Shown: positions 7,042-15,014 of the stretch, piece by piece | How positions within the stretch are numbered: position 1 is the first letter of the stretch | Layout of the letters: every line of letters begins with the position of its first letter | Assembly: GCA_013695335.1 (NCBI GenBank) | Contig: JACDAR010000202.1 | Location: forward strand, 1 to 22,869 | DNA: 22,869 bases | Source of the DNA: Rubrobacter sp. | Lineage (GTDB): Bacteria; Actinomycetota; Rubrobacteria; Rubrobacterales; Rubrobacteraceae | Reading direction: 5' to 3' | Position numbers and translations under genes: made by a program | Notes under the pieces: model-generated | The model's database searches: none | The model's input: the letters and a program-made list of their open reading frames with translations, nothing else | Told to the model about the DNA's origin: nothing

Positions 7042-8249
7042 TGCCCCTCCTCACGCACGCCCGAAACGACGAAGACTGGCGATTCGGGGACGAGACGATG
7101 CAGGCTCCCAACGCCCTTCACCCGCGACGTTTGAAGGCAGATCGTCTCTATTTCCATACCGCGACTTTCGAGAATTTCCCCAGCCGGGACGACGCGCTCC
7201 AGCCCGACGAGCGTAAGGACGACCGAACGCAACGCCCGAGATGCACAGAGCCTTATGATCTCCTCGAACTTCTCGCCGGAGCCCCCGACGAACACGGCGT
7301 CGGGTTCGGGAAGTTCGTCGAGCGCATCGGGGGCCGCGCCTTCTATCACCCGCACGCTTACGCCGTGGCGGGCGGCGTTTCGATGGATGCGGGCGCAGCT
7401 TTCCGGATCGCGCTCTATGGCTATCGCGGCGGCGCCCAGACGGGCGCACTCGATGGCTACAGAGCCGCTGCCAGCGCCGACATCCCAGACGAGATCGCCT
7501 GGGCCGGGACCGAGTCGGGCGAGAACCTGGGCGCGAACTTCGGGTTTGGTAATCATTGCGGATCTGTGCTCGAAAGCTGCCGTGGGGAGCGCCCACCGCC
7601 GTGGGCTCCCGATGCGGGTCGAGATCCAACCTTTATCGTTCGATATTCGATCTTCGTCGAACACCAGGACCACGTTCGGGTCTCGCCACTCCTTGCCGAT
7701 CAACTCATCCCCGCTAGCACGAGACACGCGCTCGTTCGGCCCGCCAAGGTCTTCCGCGACAATGAAGGAACGGTTCCATCCTTCTATCTCCCTGGCAAGC
7801 TCCGCCGGGCCGAAGCCCGGCGCCGTGAGAACGGCGGCCTTCGGGTGGGCGCGGCAGACGTTCACAGCCCGGCGCGGGTCGCGACCGTGCGCGCTGACAA
7901 CCACCGCGTCATCCCAGGAGAGCCCGGCGCTGGCAAACGCGAGGGTGACGGATGAGACGGCGGGCAGGACGCGCAATTTCTCCGGGCCGAACCGCTCGCC
8001 GAGCAGCCGCACGATGCCGAAGAAGCCGGGATCTCCAGACGCGAGTACGACGACCTGACCTTCGGCATCTTCGATCTCCCCCATCGCTTCTGAAAGATCT
8101 CCTTTCAGCACGGCGGCGCGTCCGGGCTCCACCGCGAGTTCCCAGAGATGACGTTCTCCACCGACCACGAGCACGGCCTCGCGAATGAGCCCTTCGGCCT
8201 CCGGCGAGAGCGGGCTGCCGTCGAGCCCGATCACGGCGATATCGTTCAA
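7038..8249 (-). CDS. cobL: Precorrin-6B C5,C15-methyltransferase (decarboxylating), CbiE-CbiT fusion
   Basis: CobL methylates C5 and C15 and decarboxylates the C12 acetate side chain. The 403-residue protein has a CbiE tetrapyrrole methylase domain (1 to about 200: IAVIGLDGSPLSPEA, LASGDPGFFGI, VLPAVSSVTLAFA). After it comes a CbiT domain (about 225-403) with the Rossmann SAM site VWDVGAGSGSVAIE at 254-267 preceded by TKPEVRA. The start is TTG at 8249, overlapping the cbiD stop as TTGA. GGAAGGG five bases upstream supports this unusual codon. The preceding reductase step (CobK/CbiJ) has no gene in the window. Confidence 0.96.
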   Translation of the reverse strand: MNDIAVIGLDGSPLSPEAEGLIREAVLVVGGERHLWELAVEPGRAAVLKGDLSEAMGEIEDAEGQVVVLASGDPGFFGIVRLLGERFGPEKLRVLPAVSSVTLAFASAGLSWDDAVVVSAHGRDPRRAVNVCRAHPKAAVLTAPGFGPAELAREIEGWNRSFIVAEDLGGPNERVSRASGDELIGKEWRDPNVVLVFDEDRISNDKGWISTRIGSPRRWALPTAAFEHRSAMITKPEVRAQVLARLGPGPGDLVWDVGAGSGSVAIECARLGAAAIAIERDPESCARIHRNAARHGVSVRVIEGAAPDALDELPEPDAVFVGGSGEKFEEIIRLCASRALRSVVLTLVGLERVVPAGEILESRGMEIETICLQTSRVKGVGSLHRLVPESPVFVVSGVREEGQ

Positions 8250-9412
8250 CGGCCCTTCCAGGCGGTTTCAGCCAGGGCGCCGGGGCTCGCACCGACGGGC
8301 TCCAGGGTGTCGAAGTCCACCATGATGGCGTGGATCTCCAATTCACCGCCAGCATACTCGCGCAAGTTCTCCGCTACGCGAGAACATAGCAGGTGTGGAG
8401 CACGTTCCAGCCCCGCGCCACGCCATAGCTCGTAGGCGTGGCGGGCGGTGTTGGCACCCTCAACCTCGCGCACAAGGTCAGGTGAGCCGCCAGCTTCGCG
8501 TGTGATCTCCGCGAGCAGGCTGTTGTCCACCTTCGAGCGGGTCCAGTGGGTCATCATTACGCCCGCGGCGAGCTTTGCCAGTTTCCCCGCCATCCCGACG
8601 AAGAAGCCCCGCTTCAGCCCCTTCGAGACTGCCTGTTTGATGGCCTGCCCGGTGAAATCTCCCACTTCGATGAAGCAGACTTCCTCAAGATCCGGGAGCA
8701 GGCGCATCGCCGCCCGCTCGGTGAGGCCGCCGGTCGAGAGTACGAAGGTGTCGTGCTGCTGCGCGCCCATGACGTTGATCGCCTGCACCACGCTCGCGGC
8801 CCACGCGGCTGTCGAGAACGGTCGCACGATGCCTGTCGTGCCGAGGATGGAGATGCCGCCCACGATACCGAGGCGGGCGTTCGTCGTCTTCTCCGCCATC
8901 TCCCCCCCGCCGGGGACGCTGATCTCCACGCGAACGCCACGTTCCCCCGAGTCGAGGACTTCTTGCACGGAATACTGGATCATACGCCTGGGCACGTCGT
9001 TTATCGCAGGCCCGCCAACCGCGAGCCCGAGCCCCGGTTTCGTCACAGTTCCAACACCTTCGCCCCGGTCCAATTCCAACCCAGGCTCATCCCGCCACGA
9101 AACGCGAGCCGTCAGATGCGCCCCGTCGGTCACGTCAGGGTCGTCGCCCGCATCTTTGACAACGACGGCCTCGGCCCAACCTTCCCCAATCTCGCACCGC
9201 TCCACAGCAAACTCGACCCTGCGTTCCTCACCCTTCTTTGGCAGCCTGATGGTGACGCGCTCTTGCGATTCGCCGCTCGACAAAGCCTTCGCGGCGGCTT
9301 TGGCTGCTGCGGCGGCGCAGGAGCCGGTGGTCCAGCCGGGCCTGAGCTTCTCGTCTTTCGCCCGCGCCATGCTCGGCGGCATGGCCGGTTCGCGCAGCTT
9401 ACGGGGAGGCAT
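8246..9412 (-). CDS. cbiD: Cobalt-precorrin-5B C1-methyltransferase
   Basis: CbiD methylates C1 in the anaerobic route, replacing the CobF activity of the aerobic route. The 388-residue protein has the family opening LRPGWTTGSCAAAAAKAA and the later blocks VTKPGLGLAVGGPAIN, GGISILGTTGIVRPFS, VLSTGGLTERAA and a VGMAGKLAKLAAGVM helix. The start at 9412 is chosen because AGGGAGAGG lies a few bases upstream of this ATG. The frame is open further, to 9481, but that part only runs across the end of cobM. In-frame ATGs at 9382 and 9370 are alternatives. It overlaps cobM by 14 bases. Confidence 0.95.
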   Translation of the reverse strand: MPPRKLREPAMPPSMARAKDEKLRPGWTTGSCAAAAAKAAAKALSSGESQERVTIRLPKKGEERRVEFAVERCEIGEGWAEAVVVKDAGDDPDVTDGAHLTARVSWRDEPGLELDRGEGVGTVTKPGLGLAVGGPAINDVPRRMIQYSVQEVLDSGERGVRVEISVPGGGEMAEKTTNARLGIVGGISILGTTGIVRPFSTAAWAASVVQAINVMGAQQHDTFVLSTGGLTERAAMRLLPDLEEVCFIEVGDFTGQAIKQAVSKGLKRGFFVGMAGKLAKLAAGVMMTHWTRSKVDNSLLAEITREAGGSPDLVREVEGANTARHAYELWRGAGLERAPHLLCSRVAENLREYAGGELEIHAIMVDFDTLEPVGASPGALAETAWKGR

Positions 9413-10178
9413 GATCCTCTCCCTCAGCTTTGCGGAACATATGGGAGAAAGCGGGGCTGTACAGATGGGAGCGCGTGCCACCCGCTGCCAGCCCCGGACC
9501 GACGAGGATGAGCGCCTGCCGCGTAAAACCCGCGTCCCGAATGCGATCTGCGAGTTCGTGGAGCGGACACTCGATTACCTCTTCGTCAGGCCACGTCGCC
9601 CGGTAGACGACCGCGCACGGGGTCTCGGGCGCGTAGCCGCCGGAGATCAAATCTTCCTGCAAGGCGCGGGGCTTCGCCGCGGACAGGAAGATCGCCATGG
9701 TCGTACCATGCGCGGCGAAGGACGCTATGTCCTCGCCATCCGGCATCGGGGTGCGGCTTGCGCGGCGCGTGAGGATCACGGACTGCGAGACTTCAGGTAC
9801 CGTCAGCTCCCGCCCGATGGCCGCAGCAGCCGCCCCGAGCGATGAGACGCCGGGCACGATCTCCCATTCGAGCCCCAGCTCTTCGCACAGTTCGATCTGC
9901 TCCATCACGGCCCCGTACAGGCTGGGATCGCCGGAATGAACGCGCGCGACCTTCAGGTCTTCCCGCACCGCCCACTCGTACAGATCCCTTACCCCTTCGA
10001 GCGGGATGGTCGTTGACTCCACGATCTCCGCCTCCGGCCGGACGTGCCGAAGCACCTCTTCGTTGACCAGGCTCCTCGCCCAGATCACCACGTCAGCCTC
10101 GCCGATGAGACGCGCACCCCGTAGCGTCAGCAAGTCTTCGGCCCCAGGCCCAGCCCCGACGAACCACACCTTACCCAA
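9399..10178 (-). CDS. cobM: Precorrin-4 C11-methyltransferase
   Basis: CobM (CbiF) adds a methyl group at C11 using S-adenosylmethionine. The 259-residue protein is a tetrapyrrole methylase with VWFVGAGPGAEDLLTLRG at the N-terminus, VHSGDPSLYGA near residue 80, and IVPGVSSLGAAAAAIGREL before residue 125. AIFLSAAKPRAL and the closing LILVGPGL follow. The start is TTG at 10178, eight bases inside the end of cobI, with a GGAGCCGAG purine-rich site just upstream. The C-terminal roughly 25 residues after LVGPGL are variable and overlap the cbiD start. Confidence 0.95.
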   Translation of the reverse strand: MGKVWFVGAGPGAEDLLTLRGARLIGEADVVIWARSLVNEEVLRHVRPEAEIVESTTIPLEGVRDLYEWAVREDLKVARVHSGDPSLYGAVMEQIELCEELGLEWEIVPGVSSLGAAAAAIGRELTVPEVSQSVILTRRASRTPMPDGEDIASFAAHGTTMAIFLSAAKPRALQEDLISGGYAPETPCAVVYRATWPDEEVIECPLHELADRIRDAGFTRQALILVGPGLAAGGTRSHLYSPAFSHMFRKAEGEDHASP

Positions 10179-10884
10179 ACTCGGCTCCTTTGCGGGTGAA
10201 GATCACGGTCGAGAGGTACGGCGCCTCACGCCCCGACATCTCCCGTGCCGGGGCGATGGTTTCGCCGTCCAGCCCCATCCGCGCCCCGTAGATGGCCCCC
10301 TCCAACCTCCCGGCTTCCTCGGCGGCTGAGATCACAGCGTCCATCCGGCTCCCACCCTTGTAGCACGCGACGGTCTCGAAGCTATCGAGCGCTTCCCGCA
10401 ACCTTTCCTCCCCCGCCGTGAAGGGCAGGAGGGCCAGCCGCTCTTCCCCTTCCAGAAGTACCGAACCGCTACGAGAGGCGAGATCCTGCATCGCCGTGAT
10501 TCCCGGAACAGTCTCGATCTGCACTTCAGGTACATACTGCCTGACAGTACGCGCAAGGTAAGTGAAGGTCGAATACACGTTGGGGTCTCCGATAGTCGCG
10601 AAAGCGCAGCTTTTTCCTTCCGAGAGCGGCGTGGATACCTCCCGGGCTGCATTCTCCCAGTTCCGTATCCGGGCTTCTTCGTCGTCGGATAGCGCGAAGA
10701 CTAGCCGCATCACGCGTTTCTGATCCACATACTCCCGTACTGTCGCCTCGGCCCTCCCGACCTCGCCCGTATCGGCCACGGGGACGAAAACCTCGTCGGC
10801 TTCACGCAGCGCATGCAGGCCCTTGATCGTCAGAAGTTCCGGGTCTCCCGGCCCCACGCCCACCCCGACGAGACGCCCGCTCAT
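10171..10884 (-). CDS. cobI: Precorrin-2 C20-methyltransferase
   Basis: CobI (CbiL) methylates C20 of precorrin-2 or of its cobalt form, the step before ring contraction. The protein is 237 residues with the methylase motifs VGVGVGPGDPELLTIKG (6-22), FATIGDPNVYSTFTYL, and VPGITAMQDLASRSG. The ATG at 10884 overlaps the cobB stop as ATGA, with GGAGCACGGGC upstream. Since the operon also encodes CbiX, the natural substrate is probably cobalt-precorrin-2, but the sequence cannot tell CobI from CbiL function. Confidence 0.95.
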   Translation of the reverse strand: MSGRLVGVGVGPGDPELLTIKGLHALREADEVFVPVADTGEVGRAEATVREYVDQKRVMRLVFALSDDEEARIRNWENAAREVSTPLSEGKSCAFATIGDPNVYSTFTYLARTVRQYVPEVQIETVPGITAMQDLASRSGSVLLEGEERLALLPFTAGEERLREALDSFETVACYKGGSRMDAVISAAEEAGRLEGAIYGARMGLDGETIAPAREMSGREAPYLSTVIFTRKGAEFG

Positions 10885-12308
10885 GCCCGTGCTCCCAACG
10901 ATTTCTCCTTTATTCGAGCGGCGTGCAGCACGAAATAGCGCGGTATCTTGGGCGTGGCGGCCCAGTGGAGATGCAGGTAGCTGGCATGGACGCCACCGGA
11001 AACGAAACCCTCGGGTCCACGCCCGGCGAGATCCCAGGCCGGACTCTCTCCCGCATTCGGTTCGACCGACGAGTAGTGAAATTCGTGGCCCCGCACGGTT
11101 GTTCCAGCCTTCGTGAGCGGTGATTCAGAGACGGCCTCTGCCTCCCGGTAGCCGAGTTTGAGCCGGTCGGTCATCCGTGCCTCCGCGTCGAGGACGCCGC
11201 ACATCGGGAGTTCGTTCAGTTCGCGGCAGAGGTACAGAAGACCGCCGCACTCGGCGATCACGGGCTTTCCTTCCGCCGCGAAAGCGCGAACCTGCTCCCT
11301 GAGCGGCACGTTCGCAGAGATGGCTTCCGCATATGTTTCTGGGAAACCGCCGCCGAGATAGAGGGCATCAGTATCCGGCGGGAGACGCTCATCCATCGTG
11401 GGATCGAAGAAGGCGACTTCGGCTCCCACGCTCTCCAAAAGTTCCAGGTTCTCACGGTACAGGAAGCTGAATGAGGACCCGGCGGCAACGGCGACACGAA
11501 CCCCGGACACACGATTTTCTTCCGGCGATAAGGGGCTCCACGGCTCCACGTGCAGGGGTTCTGCGGTACGAGCCAGGCGCACCACGGCGTCGAGGTCTAC
11601 GGATCTGGTGATAATTTCACCCGTGCGCCGGATGGCGGAGCGGGCCTCGGGATCCCGCTCAGAGGCCGGTATCAGGCCAAGATGCCGTCCTGGCGTCTCG
11701 ATCTCCTCGTCTCGGCGCACGACGCCGAGCACAGGCACGCCGAGTGGCTCGATGGCTTCCTGCAGCATCCGCTCGTGGATGGCGGAGCCAACGCGGTTCA
11801 GGATCACACCGGCAACATTAACGTTGTCGTCGAAGGTCATATATCCGTGGACCATCGCCGCCGCCGAACGGGCCATCGCCCGTGCGTCCACCACGAGCAC
11901 CACTGGCGCGCGGAGAAGTTTCGCAACGTGCGCCGTCGAGGCGAGGTCTCCGCCCCCGCTCTTGCCGTCGAAGAGGCCCATTACGCCTTCGATCACCGCG
12001 ATGTCCGCACCCTTCGAGCCATTGGCGAAGAGTGGCGCGATGAGTTCCGGCCCCGAAAGGAAAGCGTCAAGGTTGCGTCCCGGACGGCCAGTCGCCAGGG
12101 CGTGGTACGAGGGATCTATGAAGTCAGGGCCGACCTTGAAAGGCGCGACCCTGTGACCGCATGCGGAGAGCGCGGCCATCAGGCCGGAGGCGATTGTGGT
12201 TTTGCCGACGCCGGAATGAGTCCCGGCGACAACGATGCGTGGCGCCGAGATCGTCGCGAACCGTGGTTTTCTCGACTCACGACTCACGGGAGCGAAGCGA
12301 CCTACCAT
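10881..12308 (-). CDS. cobB: Cobyrinate a,c-diamide synthase
   Basis: CobB (CbiA) uses glutamine and ATP to amidate the a and c carboxylates. The 475-residue protein has an N-terminal dethiobiotin-synthetase-like ATP domain with the P-loop GTHSGVGKTT (29-38) and PFKVGPDFIDPSYHA. VIEGVMGLFDGKSG follows at about 105-118. Its C-terminal class-I glutamine amidotransferase-like domain has Cys354 in AECGGLLYL and His446 in SYLHLHW. The ATG at 12308 overlaps cobO by 7 bases, with AAGGGGAT just upstream. A longer reading frame to 12692 runs antiparallel to nothing but the cobO gene in another phase and is rejected. Where cobalt is inserted late this enzyme works on hydrogenobyrinate; with early insertion, on cobyrinate. 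Confidence 0.96.
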   Translation of the reverse strand: MVGRFAPVSRESRKPRFATISAPRIVVAGTHSGVGKTTIASGLMAALSACGHRVAPFKVGPDFIDPSYHALATGRPGRNLDAFLSGPELIAPLFANGSKGADIAVIEGVMGLFDGKSGGGDLASTAHVAKLLRAPVVLVVDARAMARSAAAMVHGYMTFDDNVNVAGVILNRVGSAIHERMLQEAIEPLGVPVLGVVRRDEEIETPGRHLGLIPASERDPEARSAIRRTGEIITRSVDLDAVVRLARTAEPLHVEPWSPLSPEENRVSGVRVAVAAGSSFSFLYRENLELLESVGAEVAFFDPTMDERLPPDTDALYLGGGFPETYAEAISANVPLREQVRAFAAEGKPVIAECGGLLYLCRELNELPMCGVLDAEARMTDRLKLGYREAEAVSESPLTKAGTTVRGHEFHYSSVEPNAGESPAWDLAGRGPEGFVSGGVHASYLHLHWAATPKIPRYFVLHAARIKEKSLGARA

Positions 12309-12886
12309 TCGATCCCCTTCTGGCCCCGATAGCCTTCGTCCATCGGATGCTTCACTTTGCTGACCTCGCTCACGAGATCTGCGGCCTCGATCAACTCGGG
12401 CGGCGCATCCCTGCCCGTGATGATGACGTGCTGAAAACCGGGCCGATTCCTGAGCGTCTCCACGACTTCCGCAGTATCCACCCAGCCGAACTTCATGGGG
12501 TATGTGAACTCGTCCAGGAGCAGCATGTCGTACGTCTCGTCGGCCAGGCGGCGCTTGACTTCTTCCCATCCTTCGCGGGCGAGGTCGGCGGAGTGTTCGA
12601 GGTCCTTCACGGTCCAAGTCCAGCCGTCGCCCTGCTTGAACCAGTCTATGCTGCCTAAAGCCTCGGCGGCCTTCTGTTCCCCGACGTTCCATTTGCCGCT
12701 CTTCACGAACTGGTAGACCCCGATCCTGTAGCCTCTCGCCCAGCCGCGCAGCATGACGCCGAAGGAGGCCGTGCTCTTACCCTTGCCGTGGCCGGTGTTG
12801 ACGATCAGGAGCGGACGGTCCCGCCTCGTGGATCCGCGCTTCAGACGTTCCTCCCGCGACTGCCTGATCTCGCCCATCTCGCTCAC
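12302..12886 (-). CDS. cobO: Corrinoid adenosyltransferase (cob(I)yrinate a,c-diamide type)
   Basis: CobO (BtuR/CobA family) transfers the adenosyl group of ATP to Co(I) corrinoids. The 194-residue protein has the modified P-loop NTGHGKGKST (30-39) and GVMLRGWARGYRIGVYQF. It also has WTWTVKDLEHS, the LLLDEFTYPMKFGW acidic block and HVIITGRDAPPEL, all in the family order. The GTG at 12886 overlaps the chlI-chlD stop as GTGA and has AGGGTGG upstream; an ATG three codons in is an alternative. The enzyme needs an electron donor to reach Co(I), and the operon ferredoxin is one candidate (inference). Confidence 0.96.
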   Translation of the reverse strand: MSEMGEIRQSREERLKRGSTRRDRPLLIVNTGHGKGKSTASFGVMLRGWARGYRIGVYQFVKSGKWNVGEQKAAEALGSIDWFKQGDGWTWTVKDLEHSADLAREGWEEVKRRLADETYDMLLLDEFTYPMKFGWVDTAEVVETLRNRPGFQHVIITGRDAPPELIEAADLVSEVSKVKHPMDEGYRGQKGIEW

Positions 12887-14826
12887 GCCACCCTTCTCCT
12901 CTCGACGACCCCGACCAGCGCGTCAGCCCGCAATTCTTCAAGCCGCAGGCATCGTCCGCCCAACGCCTCAGCTATCTTCCCTGCCATCCCGAGCCGCACG
13001 TAGCCTTCCTCAGTGTCTACCACGACAGAGGCCGCCCCGAGCCTTCCCAGCATGGCCGCCGACCGCAGCGGGTCCGGCCCTGCCGTGGCCCGGCCATCGG
13101 TGAGGAGCACGATCAGGGGACGGCGCTCTCCATCTTTCAGCCGCTCACGCCGGAGGACTTCGGCAGTCATCTCCAATCCGGCTGAGAGCGGGGTACGACC
13201 GCCGGTCGGCAGTTCTTCCAGCCTGGCAGCGGCCAGTTCGACGCTGGATGTCGGCGGGATCAGGGTTCTCGCTTCCTCGCCCCGGAAGGAGATCATCCCC
13301 ACCTTGTCCCGCCGCTGGTAGGCGTCGGTGAGTAACGAGAGGACAGCGCCCTTCACGGCGGACATCCGGCTGCGGGCGGCCATCGAGCCGCTGGCGTCCA
13401 CGACAAACAGGATCAGGTTTCCTTCCCGCCCCTCGCGCACGTTCTCCCGCAGATCCTCCCTCCGCACCGCCACGCCGGGACGAGATGCTTGCCGGGCACC
13501 CTGACGAAGCGCGGCGGTTCGCACCGTCGCGGCGAGCGCCACGTCGCGCAGGCTTCCCCCGGCCTCGCGGTCCCCGACGGGATGTCCCGCGCCCCCGAGA
13601 ACCCGGCTCCGGCGTCCGAGCGGGCCGCCATTCCCCCGAGTCGGTGCTTCGAGACGGACGGGGCGAAACTGCTCCGAAGCCGCATGGCTCCTTTCCCCCG
13701 CGCCAGCCTTCGTCTCGGATGGTTCATGATTCGGCTGCGGAGTTGCGGCGTTCCCATCCCTGTTCTGTGGCTTAGTGTCTACACCGCCGGGATCTTCCGG
13801 TGGCTCCGGATCTTCTTCCGGGTCTCCGAGCGCGTTCTCCGTTTCTTCAGGGTCTATGCCCGCCGGCTCGAAAGGGTTGCGCCTCCTGCGGTGGGAGAGG
13901 GCGAGCGGCGCGGCGCGGCGAACGTCGTCCAGGACAACCTCGTTTCGGGCATCCCAGGCGGCCAGGGCGCGGGCTGTCTTGGCGGTAACGAGATCCCCCC
14001 TCAACCCGTCCACCCCGAGTTCGGCGCAAAGGGACGAGACCCTGAACAGAATGTCCTCGGAAACGCTGGCATCGGGCAAACGTTCCCGCGCCGTCACAAC
14101 AGAACGCGCCAGACCTTCGTCGGAGGAAGCCCACTTATCCGCGAAATCTTTGGGATCTGCCTCATAGTGGAGGCGGCGACGCACGACCTCGGCTCGCTCC
14201 GCCGGGTCCGGGCTACCCGCAACCTCGACGGTTATACCGAAGCGATCCAGGAGCTGGGGCCGCAACTCGCCTTCCTCAGGGTTCATGGTCCCAACCAGGA
14301 TGAAGCGCGACGGATGGCGCACGCCCACGCCCTCGCGCTCCACGTGGTTCACGCCCATCGCCGCCACATCCAGCAGAAGGTCAACCAGATGATCCGAGAG
14401 CAGATTCACCTCGTCCACATACAGAATCCCCCGGTGGGCCGCAGCCAGAAGCCCAGGCTCGAAAGCCCTCTTCCCTTCCGAGAGCACCTTCTCGATATCC
14501 AGCGTCCCGGCCAGGCGATCCGTGCTCGCCCCCACCGGAAGCTCAACCAGCCGCACGGGTCGCTCCTCCGAATGCGCATCAGACAAATGCGGCCCTGCCG
14601 GACATTCAGGGTTCGGCGATTCGGGATCACAGGAATAAGGGCACCCGGCCACGACCCGGATACGGGGCAGCAACCTCGCCAGAGCCCGCACCGCCGTGGA
14701 TTTCGCAGTGCCCTTCTCACCCCGCACCAGCACGCCCCCGACCTCTGGCGAGACGGCGTTCAGGAGCAGGGCCAGCTTCAGATCTTCCTGTCCGACGATG
14801 GCTGAGAACGGGTATTGAACGTTCAT
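12883..14826 (-). CDS. Fused ChlI-ChlD chelatase motor subunit (partner of CobN)
   Basis: This 647-residue protein combines the AAA+ and integrin-like subunits of metal chelatases. The AAA+ domain has Walker A GEKGTAKST (36-44) and Walker B GILYVDE (133-139), with the GTMNPEEGELRPQLLDRFG sensor region at 179-197. An acidic, Pro-rich linker covers about 323-375. A von Willebrand A domain runs from about 470, with MIDAS Asp477-x-Ser479-x-Ser481, a GGRTPLSAGL threonine loop and TDG at 576-578. The order matches the single-chain protein found next to cobN in mycobacteria. A Cys/His patch (Cys62, Cys66, Cys75, His80, His85) sits in a loop after Walker A. The ATG overlaps the preceding gene as ATGA. 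No bacteriochlorophyll genes are near, so cobalt is the likely metal. Confidence 0.93.
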   Translation of the reverse strand: MNVQYPFSAIVGQEDLKLALLLNAVSPEVGGVLVRGEKGTAKSTAVRALARLLPRIRVVAGCPYSCDPESPNPECPAGPHLSDAHSEERPVRLVELPVGASTDRLAGTLDIEKVLSEGKRAFEPGLLAAAHRGILYVDEVNLLSDHLVDLLLDVAAMGVNHVEREGVGVRHPSRFILVGTMNPEEGELRPQLLDRFGITVEVAGSPDPAERAEVVRRRLHYEADPKDFADKWASSDEGLARSVVTARERLPDASVSEDILFRVSSLCAELGVDGLRGDLVTAKTARALAAWDARNEVVLDDVRRAAPLALSHRRRRNPFEPAGIDPEETENALGDPEEDPEPPEDPGGVDTKPQNRDGNAATPQPNHEPSETKAGAGERSHAASEQFRPVRLEAPTRGNGGPLGRRSRVLGGAGHPVGDREAGGSLRDVALAATVRTAALRQGARQASRPGVAVRREDLRENVREGREGNLILFVVDASGSMAARSRMSAVKGAVLSLLTDAYQRRDKVGMISFRGEEARTLIPPTSSVELAAARLEELPTGGRTPLSAGLEMTAEVLRRERLKDGERRPLIVLLTDGRATAGPDPLRSAAMLGRLGAASVVVDTEEGYVRLGMAGKIAEALGGRCLRLEELRADALVGVVERRRVA

Positions 14827-15014
14827 TGACCATCTCCCCCCCTGTAGGCCCGAACCAGGACAGAAGCACCGACTGCAAGGAAGATCACAGCGCCGGTCTG
14901 GGACGAAGGGCTTGCCCCGGAGACCACCGCCAGCAGAAGGGGAACGACAAGCACGGCGATCATCGCGTAAAGAAGAGCAGGTCTCGCCCGTAATGTGCGG
15001 CCCAGGCTCCTCAC
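14823..15014 (-). CDS. Small membrane protein between cobN and the chelatase motor gene
   Basis: This 63-residue protein has two hydrophobic segments, about 15-33 (LYAMIAVLVVPLLLAVVSG) and about 40-56 (TGAVIFLAVGASVLVRA). Positive residues flank them at the N-terminus (RSLGRTLRARP), so both ends are likely cytoplasmic. I recognise no family. The start is GTG overlapping the cobN stop as GTGA, and its stop overlaps the chlI-chlD ATG as ATGA. This makes expression as part of the operon likely despite the short length. It might anchor the chelatase at the membrane or help cobalt transport, but that is guesswork from position. Confidence 0.72.
   Translation of the reverse strand: MRSLGRTLRARPALLYAMIAVLVVPLLLAVVSGASPSSQTGAVIFLAVGASVLVRAYRGGDGQ

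Noticed and set aside
8448..9845. Long plus-strand open frame opposite cbiD and cobM (465 codons)
   Set aside because: Ser/Thr/Pro/Arg-rich composition typical of antisense shadows, with no motif; both real genes on the other strand are well supported.
12309..12692. N-terminal extension of CobB upstream of the ATG at 12308
   Set aside because: The extension is the cobO gene read in another frame (Arg-rich, no family match); the ATG at 12308 has a ribosome site and is directly before the P-loop domain.
13489..14805. Long plus-strand open frame opposite the ChlI-ChlD gene (438 codons)
   Set aside because: It is antisense to a protein with clear AAA+ and vWA motifs, has Arg/His-rich low-complexity sequence, and arises from GC-rich codon bias.
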